The translations under genes were made by a program, and so were the position numbers. Positions 45,533 to 54,415 of a stretch of 64,000 bases of DNA are shown one piece after another. The DNA comes from Chitinophaga arvensicola. Its GTDB lineage: Bacteria > Bacteroidota > Bacteroidia > Chitinophagales > Chitinophagaceae. Location of the stretch: contig NZ_FOJG01000002.1 of NCBI RefSeq assembly GCF_900110835.1, forward strand, positions 3,364,698 to 3,428,697, in the 5' to 3' direction. Within the stretch, counting starts at the first letter, position 1, and every line of letters starts with the position of its first letter. A model generated the notes under the pieces. It was not told where the DNA came from and made no database searches. It saw only the letters and a list, made by a program, of their open reading frames with translations.

Positions 45533-46818
45533 TTGTTCAACACAATTTTAAGATCAACAATAAATTGGTTTTCCGTTTCCGTCATATCGATCTCATGTTC
45601 ATGCTCATAGAGCAGCGCCAATCTTTTTAATACGTTATCCAGGCCAATTCCGCCCCTTTCGGCCACCCGTTCTTTAAAGTGACTGTTCTTAACCGTTAAT
45701 CTGATCATATCTTCAGTTGTAGCAATATCTATATCTATAAAGGAATCTTCGGTGTAACTGATTCCGTGTTTAAAGGCATTCTCCACAAAAGGCACCAGCA
45801 GCATCGGTTCTATCTGCACTCCATCGGCATTGCCACTTAACCGGTAGTTGATCTCTATATCCTTCGGCAACCGCAAACGTTGAATCTCGATGTAATCATG
45901 CAGGTATTTCAGTTCATGCGACAATAACACCCGGGCTTCATTGGACTCATAAATCATGTACCGCATAATGGTTGACAACTTCAGAATCGCGTGTTCCGTT
46001 TGCGCCGACTGTTTATGTGCCAGCGAGTAAATAGTATTCAGACAGTTAAAAAGGAAGTGAGGATTAATCTGCGACTTTAAAAATTTTAATTCCGCATTCA
46101 ACTTCTCCACTTTCAGTTCCTCCCGTTGTTTCTCGCTTTTAAACCATTCGAGCGCTATCTTTATAAATCCGCTCATAAACAACATCAGCAAAGCAAAGAA
46201 TCCCGATCGTCTCAATACTTCCGGGAAAAAAAGATATTCCAGCAGGCTTGGTGCGTCCGCTTCCACGAGGGTAGGAACCACTGGTTGTACGGCTCCATAG
46301 GCAAGGCTTCCGGTAGCAGGCGCAGTAGCGTCTCTGGTGGCCAGTTTAGCAGGAATGGCATCTCCTGCTGGTACTGGTTCCTCGTTCAGGTCCGCATTCC
46401 TCATCATCATACGACGACGGTGAAACGGTGGAAAGTTATCAGATGTTACTTCTGAATTGTTAAATCTTTTGTCCATCCGCAAAGTCATCATCGGAGGAAG
46501 CCGGTGCGATATGTTTCGGAAGAAATAATAATTTAAGGCTGCCTGTTGCGCTGTAATAAAAACGATCAGCAAAACAATGCTGCAGAGATAGATCATGATC
46601 TTTTTTCCGTTGAAGAAACGGGGGATCAGTACATAAATATTCAGGTAAAAAATACCAATGAGAAAGAGGTTATCAATGAGTTCCTTTATAAAGAAACCTG
46701 TATGAAGAATCTGGATACGATAGATGAAAAAGGGGAAAAACAGAAAGCACGTCCAGCCCAGGATGTGCAGTGAAATGAGGAAGGGACGACTTTTGATAAT
46801 CCGTTTAAAATTCAGCAT
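45529..46818 (-). CDS. LytS-like sensor histidine kinase
   Basis: A 429-residue kinase. Membrane segments lie at about 12-33, 46-66, 74-94 and 206-222; His254 in SQINPHFLFNCL is the phosphorylated residue of the His_kinase family, and a HATPase_c domain follows with ENAFKHGI and RGGIGLDNVLKRL. Between segments three and four there is an unusual soluble, Ala/Pro-rich stretch (about 105-195) with an HRRRMMMR run that probably is disordered. The ligand is unknown. It is translationally coupled to the LytTR regulator. Confidence 0.92.
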   Translation of the reverse strand: MLNFKRIIKSRPFLISLHILGWTCFLFFPFFIYRIQILHTGFFIKELIDNLFLIGIFYLNIYVLIPRFFNGKKIMIYLCSIVLLIVFITAQQAALNYYFFRNISHRLPPMMTLRMDKRFNNSEVTSDNFPPFHRRRMMMRNADLNEEPVPAGDAIPAKLATRDATAPATGSLAYGAVQPVVPTLVEADAPSLLEYLFFPEVLRRSGFFALLMLFMSGFIKIALEWFKSEKQREELKVEKLNAELKFLKSQINPHFLFNCLNTIYSLAHKQSAQTEHAILKLSTIMRYMIYESNEARVLLSHELKYLHDYIEIQRLRLPKDIEINYRLSGNADGVQIEPMLLVPFVENAFKHGISYTEDSFIDIDIATTEDMIRLTVKNSHFKERVAERGGIGLDNVLKRLALLYEHEHEIDMTETENQFIVDLKIVLNK

Positions 46819-47009
46819 CGTATTGTTTGATGCGATAAACTTACACCAGATAGGGTTAGGCTTGTGTTAAAGTTTGTTAATCCGCTATAAGGGATTGTTA
46901 AATTTAATAAAGAAATTAAAAACAGCTTAAAATAGCTAAATACGGGCCCTGTCTTTCCCGGTATAAAACGGAAAGACAAAACCCGCATTCAAATATTTTA
47001 ATGCTTCAC

Positions 47010-47351
47010 TTATTGGGCTTCCGGTATGTGCAGGGCTAGTAATTCTTCCTGCGACATAGATGGAATTTTGTGGTTCATTAATTTCTGTACCACTACATTT
47101 CCCACCTTCAGCGCATTTTCCTTTGAACGGAAAGTGCGGTGGCCATCAACACCCGGAATCATATCCTGGTAGATATAGGGGCGTCCGTCGATTTTCACCT
47201 GGTATCCCCATCCATCACGGATCTGGAAGGCTTCCGCCTCTATGGGTACCATATCAGCGTCATGATTGGTACGCTGATAGGAAAACCCTGTTACTACTGC
47301 CAGCACGATCAGCGTGATGCCACAAAAAGTGATGATATTACGTTTAGTCAT
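47010..47351 (-). CDS. DUF4907 family small anchored protein
   Basis: From ATG 47351 the product is 113 residues with an N-terminal hydrophobic helix (ITFCGITLIVLAVVTGF) and a compact domain with GWGYQVKIDGRPYIYQDMIPG, the hallmark of DUF4907. The ATG overlaps the end of the Kelch gene by 8 bases in the sequence ATGACTAA, so both are co-translated. Function unknown. DUF4907, Kelch, DUF4270 and a barrel gene lie together here, suggesting one surface module. Confidence 0.82.
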   Translation of the reverse strand: MTKRNIITFCGITLIVLAVVTGFSYQRTNHDADMVPIEAEAFQIRDGWGYQVKIDGRPYIYQDMIPGVDGHRTFRSKENALKVGNVVVQKLMNHKIPSMSQEELLALHIPEAQ

Positions 47352-48345
47352 TTTTATTATACTCTGCGTTTGGATCAAATTCCCAGGTATCATCGAACGG
47401 TTGGCTGGAACTGGTACCCAGTGTTACAAAACCACGGTCTTTTACGTTAAAGCCGGTAGATCCTGAACGTGCAGCTCCTTCAAAGTCTGTTTTCTGTATC
47501 CAGCGGTCGGTGCCTGGTGTATATTCCCACACAGCGGCGGAATAACCACCTTTAATACCGGAAACGATGTATCCTTTACCTTTTATAGCGAAAGCGGCGG
47601 CGCTGCTACCTGCGAAATTGTAGGCATCATCGAAGCTGTCATCGCTTACGTTGGCAATCGGGTTGAGCTGCGTCCAGGTTTGTGCATCGCCATCAAATGC
47701 GTAGAAATCGGTTACAGGAGAAGAGTTGGCAGTACCCATACAAACATATGCCTTGTTACCGATCACAAAAGCGGAAGCATCTGTTCTTTTACCGCTGTTG
47801 AAGCTTTGCGCCTGGTTCCAGGTATTGGTAGCCGGATCATATTGCCAGTTGTCCTTTAACCAGTTACCATCGTAACCAGTGGTGATATATCCTTTATCTT
47901 TCAGTGCAAAAGACACCGCACCATAGCGGGCAGTACCACCAAATGCGGCTTTTTCCGTCCAGGCATTGGTAGCCGGATCATATTCGTAGAAGTCTTTCAG
48001 TTTGTTTAATCCGTCGTACCCTGTACCCACGTAGCCTTTTCCTGCCATTGCCATACCCACCGCACCATTACGGGCAACGCCCTTAAATGATGTGATGTTT
48101 GTCCATAAGTTCGTGTCTACATTGTACACCCAGAAATCCTGTTTTCTTTCTGTACCATCATACCCGGTTCCAACGTAGGCTTTATTATCAATTACGAACG
48201 AAGCAGCTGAACTTCTGGCTACACCATCATATTGCCCCCGCTTAATCCAGTTCCCAACCAGTGTAGTGGAGTTTGAACCTTTCGAACAGGCCGCCAGGGA
48301 AGCCATCAATAATAAACTATAACCTTTTAAATATCGCATTAGCAT
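47344..48345 (-). CDS. Kelch-repeat lipoprotein
   Basis: A 333-residue protein with a lipoprotein signal ending in LAACS (ATG at 48345 or 48339). The mature part has six Kelch repeats, each with a hydrophobic xYVGTGYDG-like strand, a DFW/Y-x-Y/F-D segment and a conserved Trp, predicting a six-bladed beta-propeller. Three of the six repeats share the near-identical phrase GTGYDG or TTGYDG. Kelch lipoproteins bind ligands or partner proteins at the surface. First gene of its transcript, with DUF4907 following. Confidence 0.92.
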   Translation of the reverse strand: MLMRYLKGYSLLLMASLAACSKGSNSTTLVGNWIKRGQYDGVARSSAASFVIDNKAYVGTGYDGTERKQDFWVYNVDTNLWTNITSFKGVARNGAVGMAMAGKGYVGTGYDGLNKLKDFYEYDPATNAWTEKAAFGGTARYGAVSFALKDKGYITTGYDGNWLKDNWQYDPATNTWNQAQSFNSGKRTDASAFVIGNKAYVCMGTANSSPVTDFYAFDGDAQTWTQLNPIANVSDDSFDDAYNFAGSSAAAFAIKGKGYIVSGIKGGYSAAVWEYTPGTDRWIQKTDFEGAARSGSTGFNVKDRGFVTLGTSSSQPFDDTWEFDPNAEYNKND

Positions 48346-48362
48346 GTTCTTTTTACTATAGC

Positions 48363-48392
48363 CAAAATTATCCGCAGGAGCATTCCGGCAAA
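48363..48392 (-). promoter_or_regulatory. Promoter of the Kelch-DUF4907 pair
   Basis: On the minus strand TTTG (48389-48392) and TAATTTTG (48363-48370) are 18 bases apart, one less than the Bacteroidota optimum. The -7 element equals that of the pigment-operon promoter. The Kelch ATG lies 17-24 bases downstream. Confidence 0.6.
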
Positions 48393-48586
48393 CAGGAAAT
48401 AGCTGTTCCCCTGTTTTTAGCGGACGGATAACGTTATTTCATCTACCAGTTGGATTCTTTGGCCCGAAATGCTGGTTGCAGTGCTATTGGCGGCATAAAG
48501 GATATATTTCGTTATTCATCGATAAATTTTGGCTGTTGGCATATTAAAGGAACTGAAAGTATCGATCCTGTCTAAAATTGCGCACC

Positions 48587-49924
48587 ATGAACAATACCAT
48601 GTATCATTTATTTTTCAGGCGTTTAACAGGGAGTATGCGAAGGTACTTTCCGGTAATTTTAGTGGTGGCCGCCATCTCCTCCTGCCAGAAAACGGGGTTT
48701 TCTTATAACAATATTGTTGATAATAATCAGAATACAGATTATATTCTCACCGATACCCTTACCGTAAGGGTAAAAACCATCCAGCAGGATTCTGTACCTA
48801 CTTCCAGCCAGAACATTCTGCTGGCGGGTAAAAGGGCCGATCCGATTTTTGGAACGTCCACGATACAGTCGTTTTTCCAGATTGCACAGCCGGCGACGAT
48901 AGATATACCCGCTAACGGTTCAAAATATGATTCCATGGTGCTTATTATGCACCCCAATGGATATGTAGCCGGAGATTCAACGGTACCGCAGCAACTCCAG
49001 GTTTACCGGGTTACTTCCAACATTGTAATCCCTCCGACTTACTATTATCTGTATAATAACAGCAACTTCTCCACAGAAAGCACTCCCATAGGAAGTTACA
49101 GTGGTATTATCCGCCCTAAAACGGATAAAATAGTGACCATTCCCATGTCGGATCAACTGGGTAACCAGCTCTTTACCATGCTGCGTGATAAGAGTCCTGA
49201 TATTACTGCCAACAATACATTTATCGAATTCTTTAAAGGACTGAATGTAAGAGGAGGTCCGGGCAGCCAGGCCGTTACCGGCTTCGCAGCCACAGATACC
49301 GGCCTCGTGATGCGGTTATATTACCACATCAACGAAGCCATTACCACCGTTAAATACGTAGATTTCAAAATGCAGGCTTCCAACCTGCAATTTAACCAGG
49401 TGATTGTGGACCGTACCGGCACACCACTGGCGGCACTCACTGGTAATGTCAGGGAACTGCCTTCAGAAAACACCAACAATATTGCCTATACCCAAACACT
49501 CACGGGATCGGCTATACGACTGGATATTCCCTATATCAAAAACCTGGTATACCTCGGCCAGTTCTTTAAAGTCATGAAAGTATATATGACACTCAAACCG
49601 GTTACCGGCACCTACGATATCAACGACCGGCTGCCGCCCAGAATGGTGCTCTCAGAAGTGAATAAACTGAACCAGGTAACCGATACCCTTGCCTATGGCC
49701 AGCTGACAGTAGATAAACTGTATGACAAAAATACCAACTATACTTTCGACATCACCAACTATGTTATCAAAGAGCAAACTGTATCGGATTTAAATTCCCG
49801 TGGATTACTGCTCAGTCCAAGCGCGACAGATGGCAGAACATCCCTCGACAGACTTGTGATCGGTGATCAGAAAAATTTACAGAACCAGCTCAAAATACAG
49901 TTATACTACCTGTTGTATAAATAA
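48587..49924 (+). CDS. DUF4270 family lipoprotein
   Basis: From ATG 48587 this is 445 residues; TTG 48578 and ATG 48635 (MRRYFPVILVVAAISSC) are alternatives, and the last gives the neatest lipoprotein signal. The mature part is beta-rich and opens with GFSYNNIVDNNQN, then a VRVKTIQQDSVPTSS...LLAGKRADPIFG segment, as in DUF4270. These proteins are found in Bacteroidota next to barrel proteins; their function is unknown. The barrel gene follows after 8 bases. It is divergent from the Kelch gene. Confidence 0.88.
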   Translation: MNNTMYHLFFRRLTGSMRRYFPVILVVAAISSCQKTGFSYNNIVDNNQNTDYILTDTLTVRVKTIQQDSVPTSSQNILLAGKRADPIFGTSTIQSFFQIAQPATIDIPANGSKYDSMVLIMHPNGYVAGDSTVPQQLQVYRVTSNIVIPPTYYYLYNNSNFSTESTPIGSYSGIIRPKTDKIVTIPMSDQLGNQLFTMLRDKSPDITANNTFIEFFKGLNVRGGPGSQAVTGFAATDTGLVMRLYYHINEAITTVKYVDFKMQASNLQFNQVIVDRTGTPLAALTGNVRELPSENTNNIAYTQTLTGSAIRLDIPYIKNLVYLGQFFKVMKVYMTLKPVTGTYDINDRLPPRMVLSEVNKLNQVTDTLAYGQLTVDKLYDKNTNYTFDITNYVIKEQTVSDLNSRGLLLSPSATDGRTSLDRLVIGDQKNLQNQLKIQLYYLLYK

Positions 49925-49932
49925 AGGAACTC

Positions 49933-51162
49933 ATGCGAATAAAAATATATAGCAGTTTAGTAATAATCCTGTTGTGCGCTGCGACCGTGAAAGCACAACG
50001 TGGCCTTAATTCCATTTACTCTGCTTATGGCATAGGAGACCTGGAAACAAGGGATTACAGCCGCAATTTCGGGTTGGGAAGCACGGGTATTGCCCGTCGC
50101 CACTCCGGTTATCTGAACGAACTCAATCCTGCTTCCTACAGTGCACTTCCAACACAGAACTTTATGTTTGATGTATCACTGAAAGCACAACAGGTAAACT
50201 ATACCGGTACCAATATTTCTCAAAGTGCAGGCGATATCAATTTCAAACGGGCAGCACTGGGATTTAAAGCAGCCTCCTGGTGGGGCATTGGTGCGGGTAT
50301 TACGCCATTCAGCACCATCGATTACAAACTGCTGAATCAGCAGTTCATAACGGGAACGGGTACACCGGTTACTGCTACAACCACCGGTACCGGCGGTTTT
50401 AACCGGGCTTATATTTCCAATGGATTTCAGCTTAACAAACATTTTTCTGTAGGCGTATCCACCGCCTTCCTCTTTGGCCCGCTGAATGTTACCAACTATG
50501 TTGGTTCCGATTCCACACAAACACAACACAATAAATACGGCTTCAAACCCAACTTCACCGCGGGTGCACAATACACCGGTAAAATAACCAAAGACTGGCA
50601 ACTGGGAATCGGCGGCACCTACCGCTTCGAAACCAAAATGAAGCTGCAGGATAAACTGAATATCGTGAACCAGGATGGTACGGTATTATATACCAAAGAT
50701 GGTGAGCCTTCCTGGTTTACACTGCCGGCAGAATATGGTGCAGGATTAAGTCTTACCAACGGTACTATTACCTGGGTAGCTGATTACCGCCACCAGCTCT
50801 GGAACAGCCTGAATGAAAAAGGTACTACCTATCGCTACCAGGATGGCGAACGTTATTCTACCGGTTTAGAATACGCCATCAAACGCCAGTACTATAATCA
50901 GAGTTTTGAAGGCGCGGTGTTACAGGCCGGATTCAGCTACACAAAAACGCCCCTGGTAATAGGCGACACACAAATCTCGGACGTTTCCGGTACACTGGGC
51001 GTATCATTGCCTAATAAAAACGGGCAACTCAGGTATTATGTAGGACTGGAAGCGGGGCAACGGGGTGCTACTGGCGGCGCATTGGTAAAAGAGACCTATG
51101 TAAATGCAGTATTTAATTTCAGTTTACGCGATATCTGGTTCTTTAAGCGCCTGGCGCAATAG
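49933..51162 (+). CDS. Outer-membrane beta-barrel protein
   Basis: A 409-residue protein with a signal peptide ending in VKA-Q and a mature part of alternating amphipathic strands, rich in Gly and aromatic residues. Near the N-terminus NSIYSAYGIGDLETR and a SxGxARR loop resemble FadL/porin-like barrels. An AAAGGAAC stretch precedes the ATG. It follows the DUF4270 gene by 8 bases, so they are co-expressed. Cargo and partner are unknown. Confidence 0.82.
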   Translation: MRIKIYSSLVIILLCAATVKAQRGLNSIYSAYGIGDLETRDYSRNFGLGSTGIARRHSGYLNELNPASYSALPTQNFMFDVSLKAQQVNYTGTNISQSAGDINFKRAALGFKAASWWGIGAGITPFSTIDYKLLNQQFITGTGTPVTATTTGTGGFNRAYISNGFQLNKHFSVGVSTAFLFGPLNVTNYVGSDSTQTQHNKYGFKPNFTAGAQYTGKITKDWQLGIGGTYRFETKMKLQDKLNIVNQDGTVLYTKDGEPSWFTLPAEYGAGLSLTNGTITWVADYRHQLWNSLNEKGTTYRYQDGERYSTGLEYAIKRQYYNQSFEGAVLQAGFSYTKTPLVIGDTQISDVSGTLGVSLPNKNGQLRYYVGLEAGQRGATGGALVKETYVNAVFNFSLRDIWFFKRLAQ

Positions 51163-51181
51163 CCGGCTATACACCAGCAAC

Positions 51182-51212
51182 AAAAAAGGAAGACCGATGG
51201 TCTTCCTTTTTT
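51182..51212. terminator. Bidirectional terminator
   Basis: Perfect 14-bp stem AAAAAAGGAAGACC / GGTCTTCCTTTTTT with loop GAT. It lies 19 bases past the barrel gene stop and 14 bases before the stop of the converging GH1 gene, and its A/T arms suit both directions. Confidence 0.9.
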
Positions 51213-51226
51213 GTTTTGTAAATATC

Positions 51227-52591
51227 TTATTCCTCCGGCGACAGCAACTCCCGGAACCAGTAACCGGAGTCTTTGATCATCCGTTGTTGTGTTTCGAAAT
51301 TCACATATACAAGGCCGAAGCGGGCACGGTAGCCCTCGGCCCATTCGAAGTTATCGGTAAGGGTCCAGGCAAAATAGCCATCTACCGGAATTCCTTCCTG
51401 CCGGGCTTTTAATACAGCAGCCAGGTATTCCTGGAAATAACTGATACGTGCGGTATCCGCAATACGGCCATCAGTGCCGGGTAAATCAGGAAAAGCGGCG
51501 CCGCCTTCTGTAACGATCAGTTTTTTAACGCCATCGTAGGCGGCAAACTGACGGAGCACTTCGTACAGCCCGTTGCCGTTAATCTCCCAGCCCAATCCTG
51601 TGAGTGGTACATTCCTGTACCGTGCTTTTACTTCCGATATTTTAACCACTGGCATAAAAGTATTGTACTTCACGACCAGGGGGAAATAATTCTGGACGCC
51701 GATGAAATCAAAATCAAAGGCCAGCCGGTCCCAATCACGCCACAGCGCATATCTCCGCTCTATACGTTTGAGCAGGGGGAAATCATCTGTCGGGTAGCCC
51801 ATACCCAGGGAGGGTTCGAGAAACAGGCGGTTAAACAACGCATCTGCACGGCGGGCCGCCTTTACATCCGCTTCACTATTGGTATTCGAAATAATCTGCG
51901 AACAGGACAATGCGGTGCCGATATTGGCGCCGGATACTTCCTCCCGGAGTACCCGTCCTCCTTCCGCCTGCGCCATCACCGCATGGTGCACTGCCGGCAA
52001 AAACCAGGACAAACCGAATTTCCCGGGGGCGTGTACCCCCAGCATATAACCCAGCGCTGTAAAGCCAAAAGGCTCGTTCATCACGATCCAGTTCTTTACC
52101 TTATTGCCAAACTCACGGGCGCATACCCGTACAAATTCTTCAAAAGCAAAAACAACCCCCCGGTGGGCCCAACCGCCTTTATGTTCCAGCGCCTGGGGCA
52201 GATCCCAGTGATAAAGGGTCACATAAGGCTCCAGTCCCAGTTCCAGGCAGGCGTCTATTACCCGGTGGTAAAAGTCGATGCCGGCCGGGTTCACCGCACC
52301 CGTGCCCTTAGGCATGATACGTGACCAGGACAATGAAAAACGGAACACCGAAAAGCCAAGTAGTTTGGCCAGCAGTATATCTTGTGTGTAGCGGTTATAA
52401 AAGTCGGTCGCTGTCTGCGCGTGGCTTTTATCTTTGATCTTTCCCTTGCGGCCGGAGAAAGTATCCCAAATAGAGGGTCCTTTGCCATCTGTATTGAAGG
52501 CACCTTCATTCTGAAAAGCAGAAATAGTAACACCCCAAAGAAAATCATCCCCGAAATCCTTGCGTGTAAAGGGAACGGCAGTTTTTTGCAT
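51227..52591 (-). CDS. GH1 family beta-glycosidase
   Basis: From ATG 52591 (nine residues shorter than the longest frame) this is 454 residues of a GH1 TIM barrel. Motifs: TISAFQNEGAF near 22-32, VTLYHWDLP, MNEPFG with acid/base Glu173, and IVTEGGAAF with nucleophile Glu362. The nucleophile motif is TEGG where most GH1 enzymes have TENG. No signal peptide, so it acts in the cytoplasm on imported beta-glycosides. It stands alone between two convergent boundaries. Confidence 0.92.
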   Translation of the reverse strand: MQKTAVPFTRKDFGDDFLWGVTISAFQNEGAFNTDGKGPSIWDTFSGRKGKIKDKSHAQTATDFYNRYTQDILLAKLLGFSVFRFSLSWSRIMPKGTGAVNPAGIDFYHRVIDACLELGLEPYVTLYHWDLPQALEHKGGWAHRGVVFAFEEFVRVCAREFGNKVKNWIVMNEPFGFTALGYMLGVHAPGKFGLSWFLPAVHHAVMAQAEGGRVLREEVSGANIGTALSCSQIISNTNSEADVKAARRADALFNRLFLEPSLGMGYPTDDFPLLKRIERRYALWRDWDRLAFDFDFIGVQNYFPLVVKYNTFMPVVKISEVKARYRNVPLTGLGWEINGNGLYEVLRQFAAYDGVKKLIVTEGGAAFPDLPGTDGRIADTARISYFQEYLAAVLKARQEGIPVDGYFAWTLTDNFEWAEGYRARFGLVYVNFETQQRMIKDSGYWFRELLSPEE

Positions 52592-52764
52592 ACGCAATAC
52601 CTGTAATCCGGGGGCCAATGCTTCCCGTAACAGGGTGCAGTTTACAACAGTTTTCGGGGAAATTTAATTATATAATTGTTAACGGCCACTTTTACACTTT
52701 ACCGGATGACCTGCAAAGGGGATCCACTTCTGCCGAAAATAAAAAAATCATCGGTTGAATTTAT

Positions 52765-52772
52765 TATTTTTG
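52765..52772 (+). promoter_or_regulatory. Predicted -7 element for the FGE-like gene
   Basis: TATTTTTG fits TAnnTTTG and ends 28 bases before the ATG at 52801. No TTTG is found at -33, so the match is partial. Confidence 0.35.
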
Positions 52773-52800
52773 ATACCCTAGTAAAACGATAGACAATCAC

Positions 52801-53847
52801 ATGAAAAAGATATACCTGGTGCTTGGAGTAGCGCTGATAAGCGCCTGCGCGGGCAATCCTGGCAAACAGGGTACCACTGCAGCGGACAAGGATTCATTGA
52901 ATAAAATGGTATTGATCCCGGCAGGCAGCTTTGCCATGGGCGCTGACGATTCTACCGGTATGCCGGATGAATATCCTAAACACACGGTGGCTATTCCCTC
53001 CTTCTGGATGGATGAACATGAAGTGACCAATAAAGAGTTTGCCCAGTTTGTAGCCGCCACCGGTTATGTTACTACAGCAGAAAAACCCATCAGCAAAGAA
53101 GAACTGATGGCCAGTTTGCCTCCCGGCACTCCAGAACCCGACAGCGCCACGCTGGCCGGTATGACGCTCCCAGGCGCCCTGGTATTTACGCCACCGGACC
53201 ATGCCGTTCCTTTCAATGATATTTCCCAGTGGTGGTCATTTGTGGCGGGTACTACCTGGCAACACCCGGAAGGACCCAACAGCAACATCCATAACCGGGA
53301 CAATGAGCCCGTTACACAGGTGTCGTGGCTCGATGCACAGGCATATGCCAAATGGGCCGGGAAACGCCTTCCTACAGAGGCGGAATGGGAATACGCCGCC
53401 CGTGGCGGACTGTCCGGTAAAATATATCCCTGGGGAGAAGAAGCCCTCACCAGCGGCAAACCAAAAGCCAATACCTGGAACGGGAATTTCCCTTATCATA
53501 ATACTAAAACAGATGGTTACTATGGACTGGCGCCGGTAAAATCGTATAGCCCTAATGGTTATCAGCTGTATGATATGTCCGGAAATGTATGGGAGTGGTG
53601 TGAAGACTGGTACGATGCCGCTTATTATGTCCAGGGGGAAAAAGGCGTGAAAGCACCTGCAGGTCCTGTTACGGCCAATGACCCAGATGATCCCGGCCAG
53701 GCTAAACGGGTGATCAGGGGCGGCTCCTTTATGTGTAGTGATGAATATTGCCGTGGTTATCGCGTATCTGCCAGGATGAAAAGTACACCGGAATCCGGCC
53801 TTGCCAACCTGGGCTTCCGTTGTGTGCGTTCAGCGGATGCTAAATAA
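52801..53847 (+). CDS. Formylglycine-generating enzyme-like (SUMF1) lipoprotein
   Basis: A 348-residue FGE-sulfatase-fold protein with a lipoprotein signal (ISAC, Cys16). The core carries PAGSFAMGADD, DEHEVTNKEFAQFV, KRLPTEAEWEYAARGG and GNVWEWCEDWY. Cys312 and Cys317 in GGSFMCSDEYC match the copper-binding catalytic pair of human FGE (Cys336 and Cys341), and the C-terminus NLGFRC also matches. It could convert a target Cys to formylglycine after export; many bacterial SUMF1-fold proteins lack the pair and are structural only. No sulfatase with a CxPxR motif is nearby. Confidence 0.88.
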   Translation: MKKIYLVLGVALISACAGNPGKQGTTAADKDSLNKMVLIPAGSFAMGADDSTGMPDEYPKHTVAIPSFWMDEHEVTNKEFAQFVAATGYVTTAEKPISKEELMASLPPGTPEPDSATLAGMTLPGALVFTPPDHAVPFNDISQWWSFVAGTTWQHPEGPNSNIHNRDNEPVTQVSWLDAQAYAKWAGKRLPTEAEWEYAARGGLSGKIYPWGEEALTSGKPKANTWNGNFPYHNTKTDGYYGLAPVKSYSPNGYQLYDMSGNVWEWCEDWYDAAYYVQGEKGVKAPAGPVTANDPDDPGQAKRVIRGGSFMCSDEYCRGYRVSARMKSTPESGLANLGFRCVRSADAK

Positions 53848-53904
53848 TCGCCGGAATAGCATCGGCAGCCCGGAAACGAGGATAATTTCCGGAAAACGGG
53901 CATA

Positions 53905-54414
53905 TCAGCTATCAAGAAAAGAAGATAATACCCGGTAGTCGCCGTTATAGCGTTTGCCATCCAGGTAAAAAGTGGGCGTACCGTTTACCCCGCTGCGGAC
54001 GCCACTTTCAAAGTCGGCCTCCACTCTGCTCAACAGCGCCGGCGACTCCATATCGTCTGCAAATTTGCGCAGATCCAGGTCAAAATCAGCCGCCAGTCGT
54101 AATAAGAACGCCTCGTTTAATTCAGGCTGGCGGTTGTAGATCGCATCATGCATTTCCCAGAAACGATTTTGCTTTGCGGCTGCTTCGGCTGCCAGGGCTG
54201 CGTCCATGGCAAATTCATGTGCCTCTGACAAAGGGAAATTCCGGAATACGAAGCGGAGCTTGTCCGCAAAACGTTCCTGCAATTGCTTTACCACAAAAAA
54301 GGCTTCCCGGCAATAAGGACATTGAAAGTCGCCGTATTCTACCACTTCAATCGTTGCGTCAGGCGCCCCGATAATATGATCCAGTGCATTTATGGGTGGG
54401 ATCAGGGTGGGCAT
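53905..54414 (-). CDS. DsbA-like thioredoxin-fold oxidoreductase
   Basis: A 169-residue protein with EYGDFQCPYCREAFFVV near 26-42; Cys32 and Cys35 form the CPYC redox site, and GTPTFYLDGKRY carries the cis-Pro. No signal peptide is seen, so it is a cytoplasmic member of the DsbA/FrnE group and not a classical periplasmic oxidase. Its ATG lies one base after the stop of the peroxiredoxin gene, which suggests a shared oxidative-stress role. Confidence 0.88.
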   Translation of the reverse strand: MPTLIPPINALDHIIGAPDATIEVVEYGDFQCPYCREAFFVVKQLQERFADKLRFVFRNFPLSEAHEFAMDAALAAEAAAKQNRFWEMHDAIYNRQPELNEAFLLRLAADFDLDLRKFADDMESPALLSRVEADFESGVRSGVNGTPTFYLDGKRYNGDYRVLSSFLDS

Positions 54415-54415
54415 A

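Noticed and set aside
46951..46977. Hairpin GTCTTTCC / GGAAAGAC after the DUF4907 gene
   Set aside because: Stem of 8 bp with an 11-base loop and no T tract on the minus strand; too weak to call a terminator.
53870..53892. Hairpin CCGGAAA / TTTCCGG between the FGE-like and DsbA-like genes
   Set aside because: Seven-base stem with a nine-base loop and no T run in either direction.
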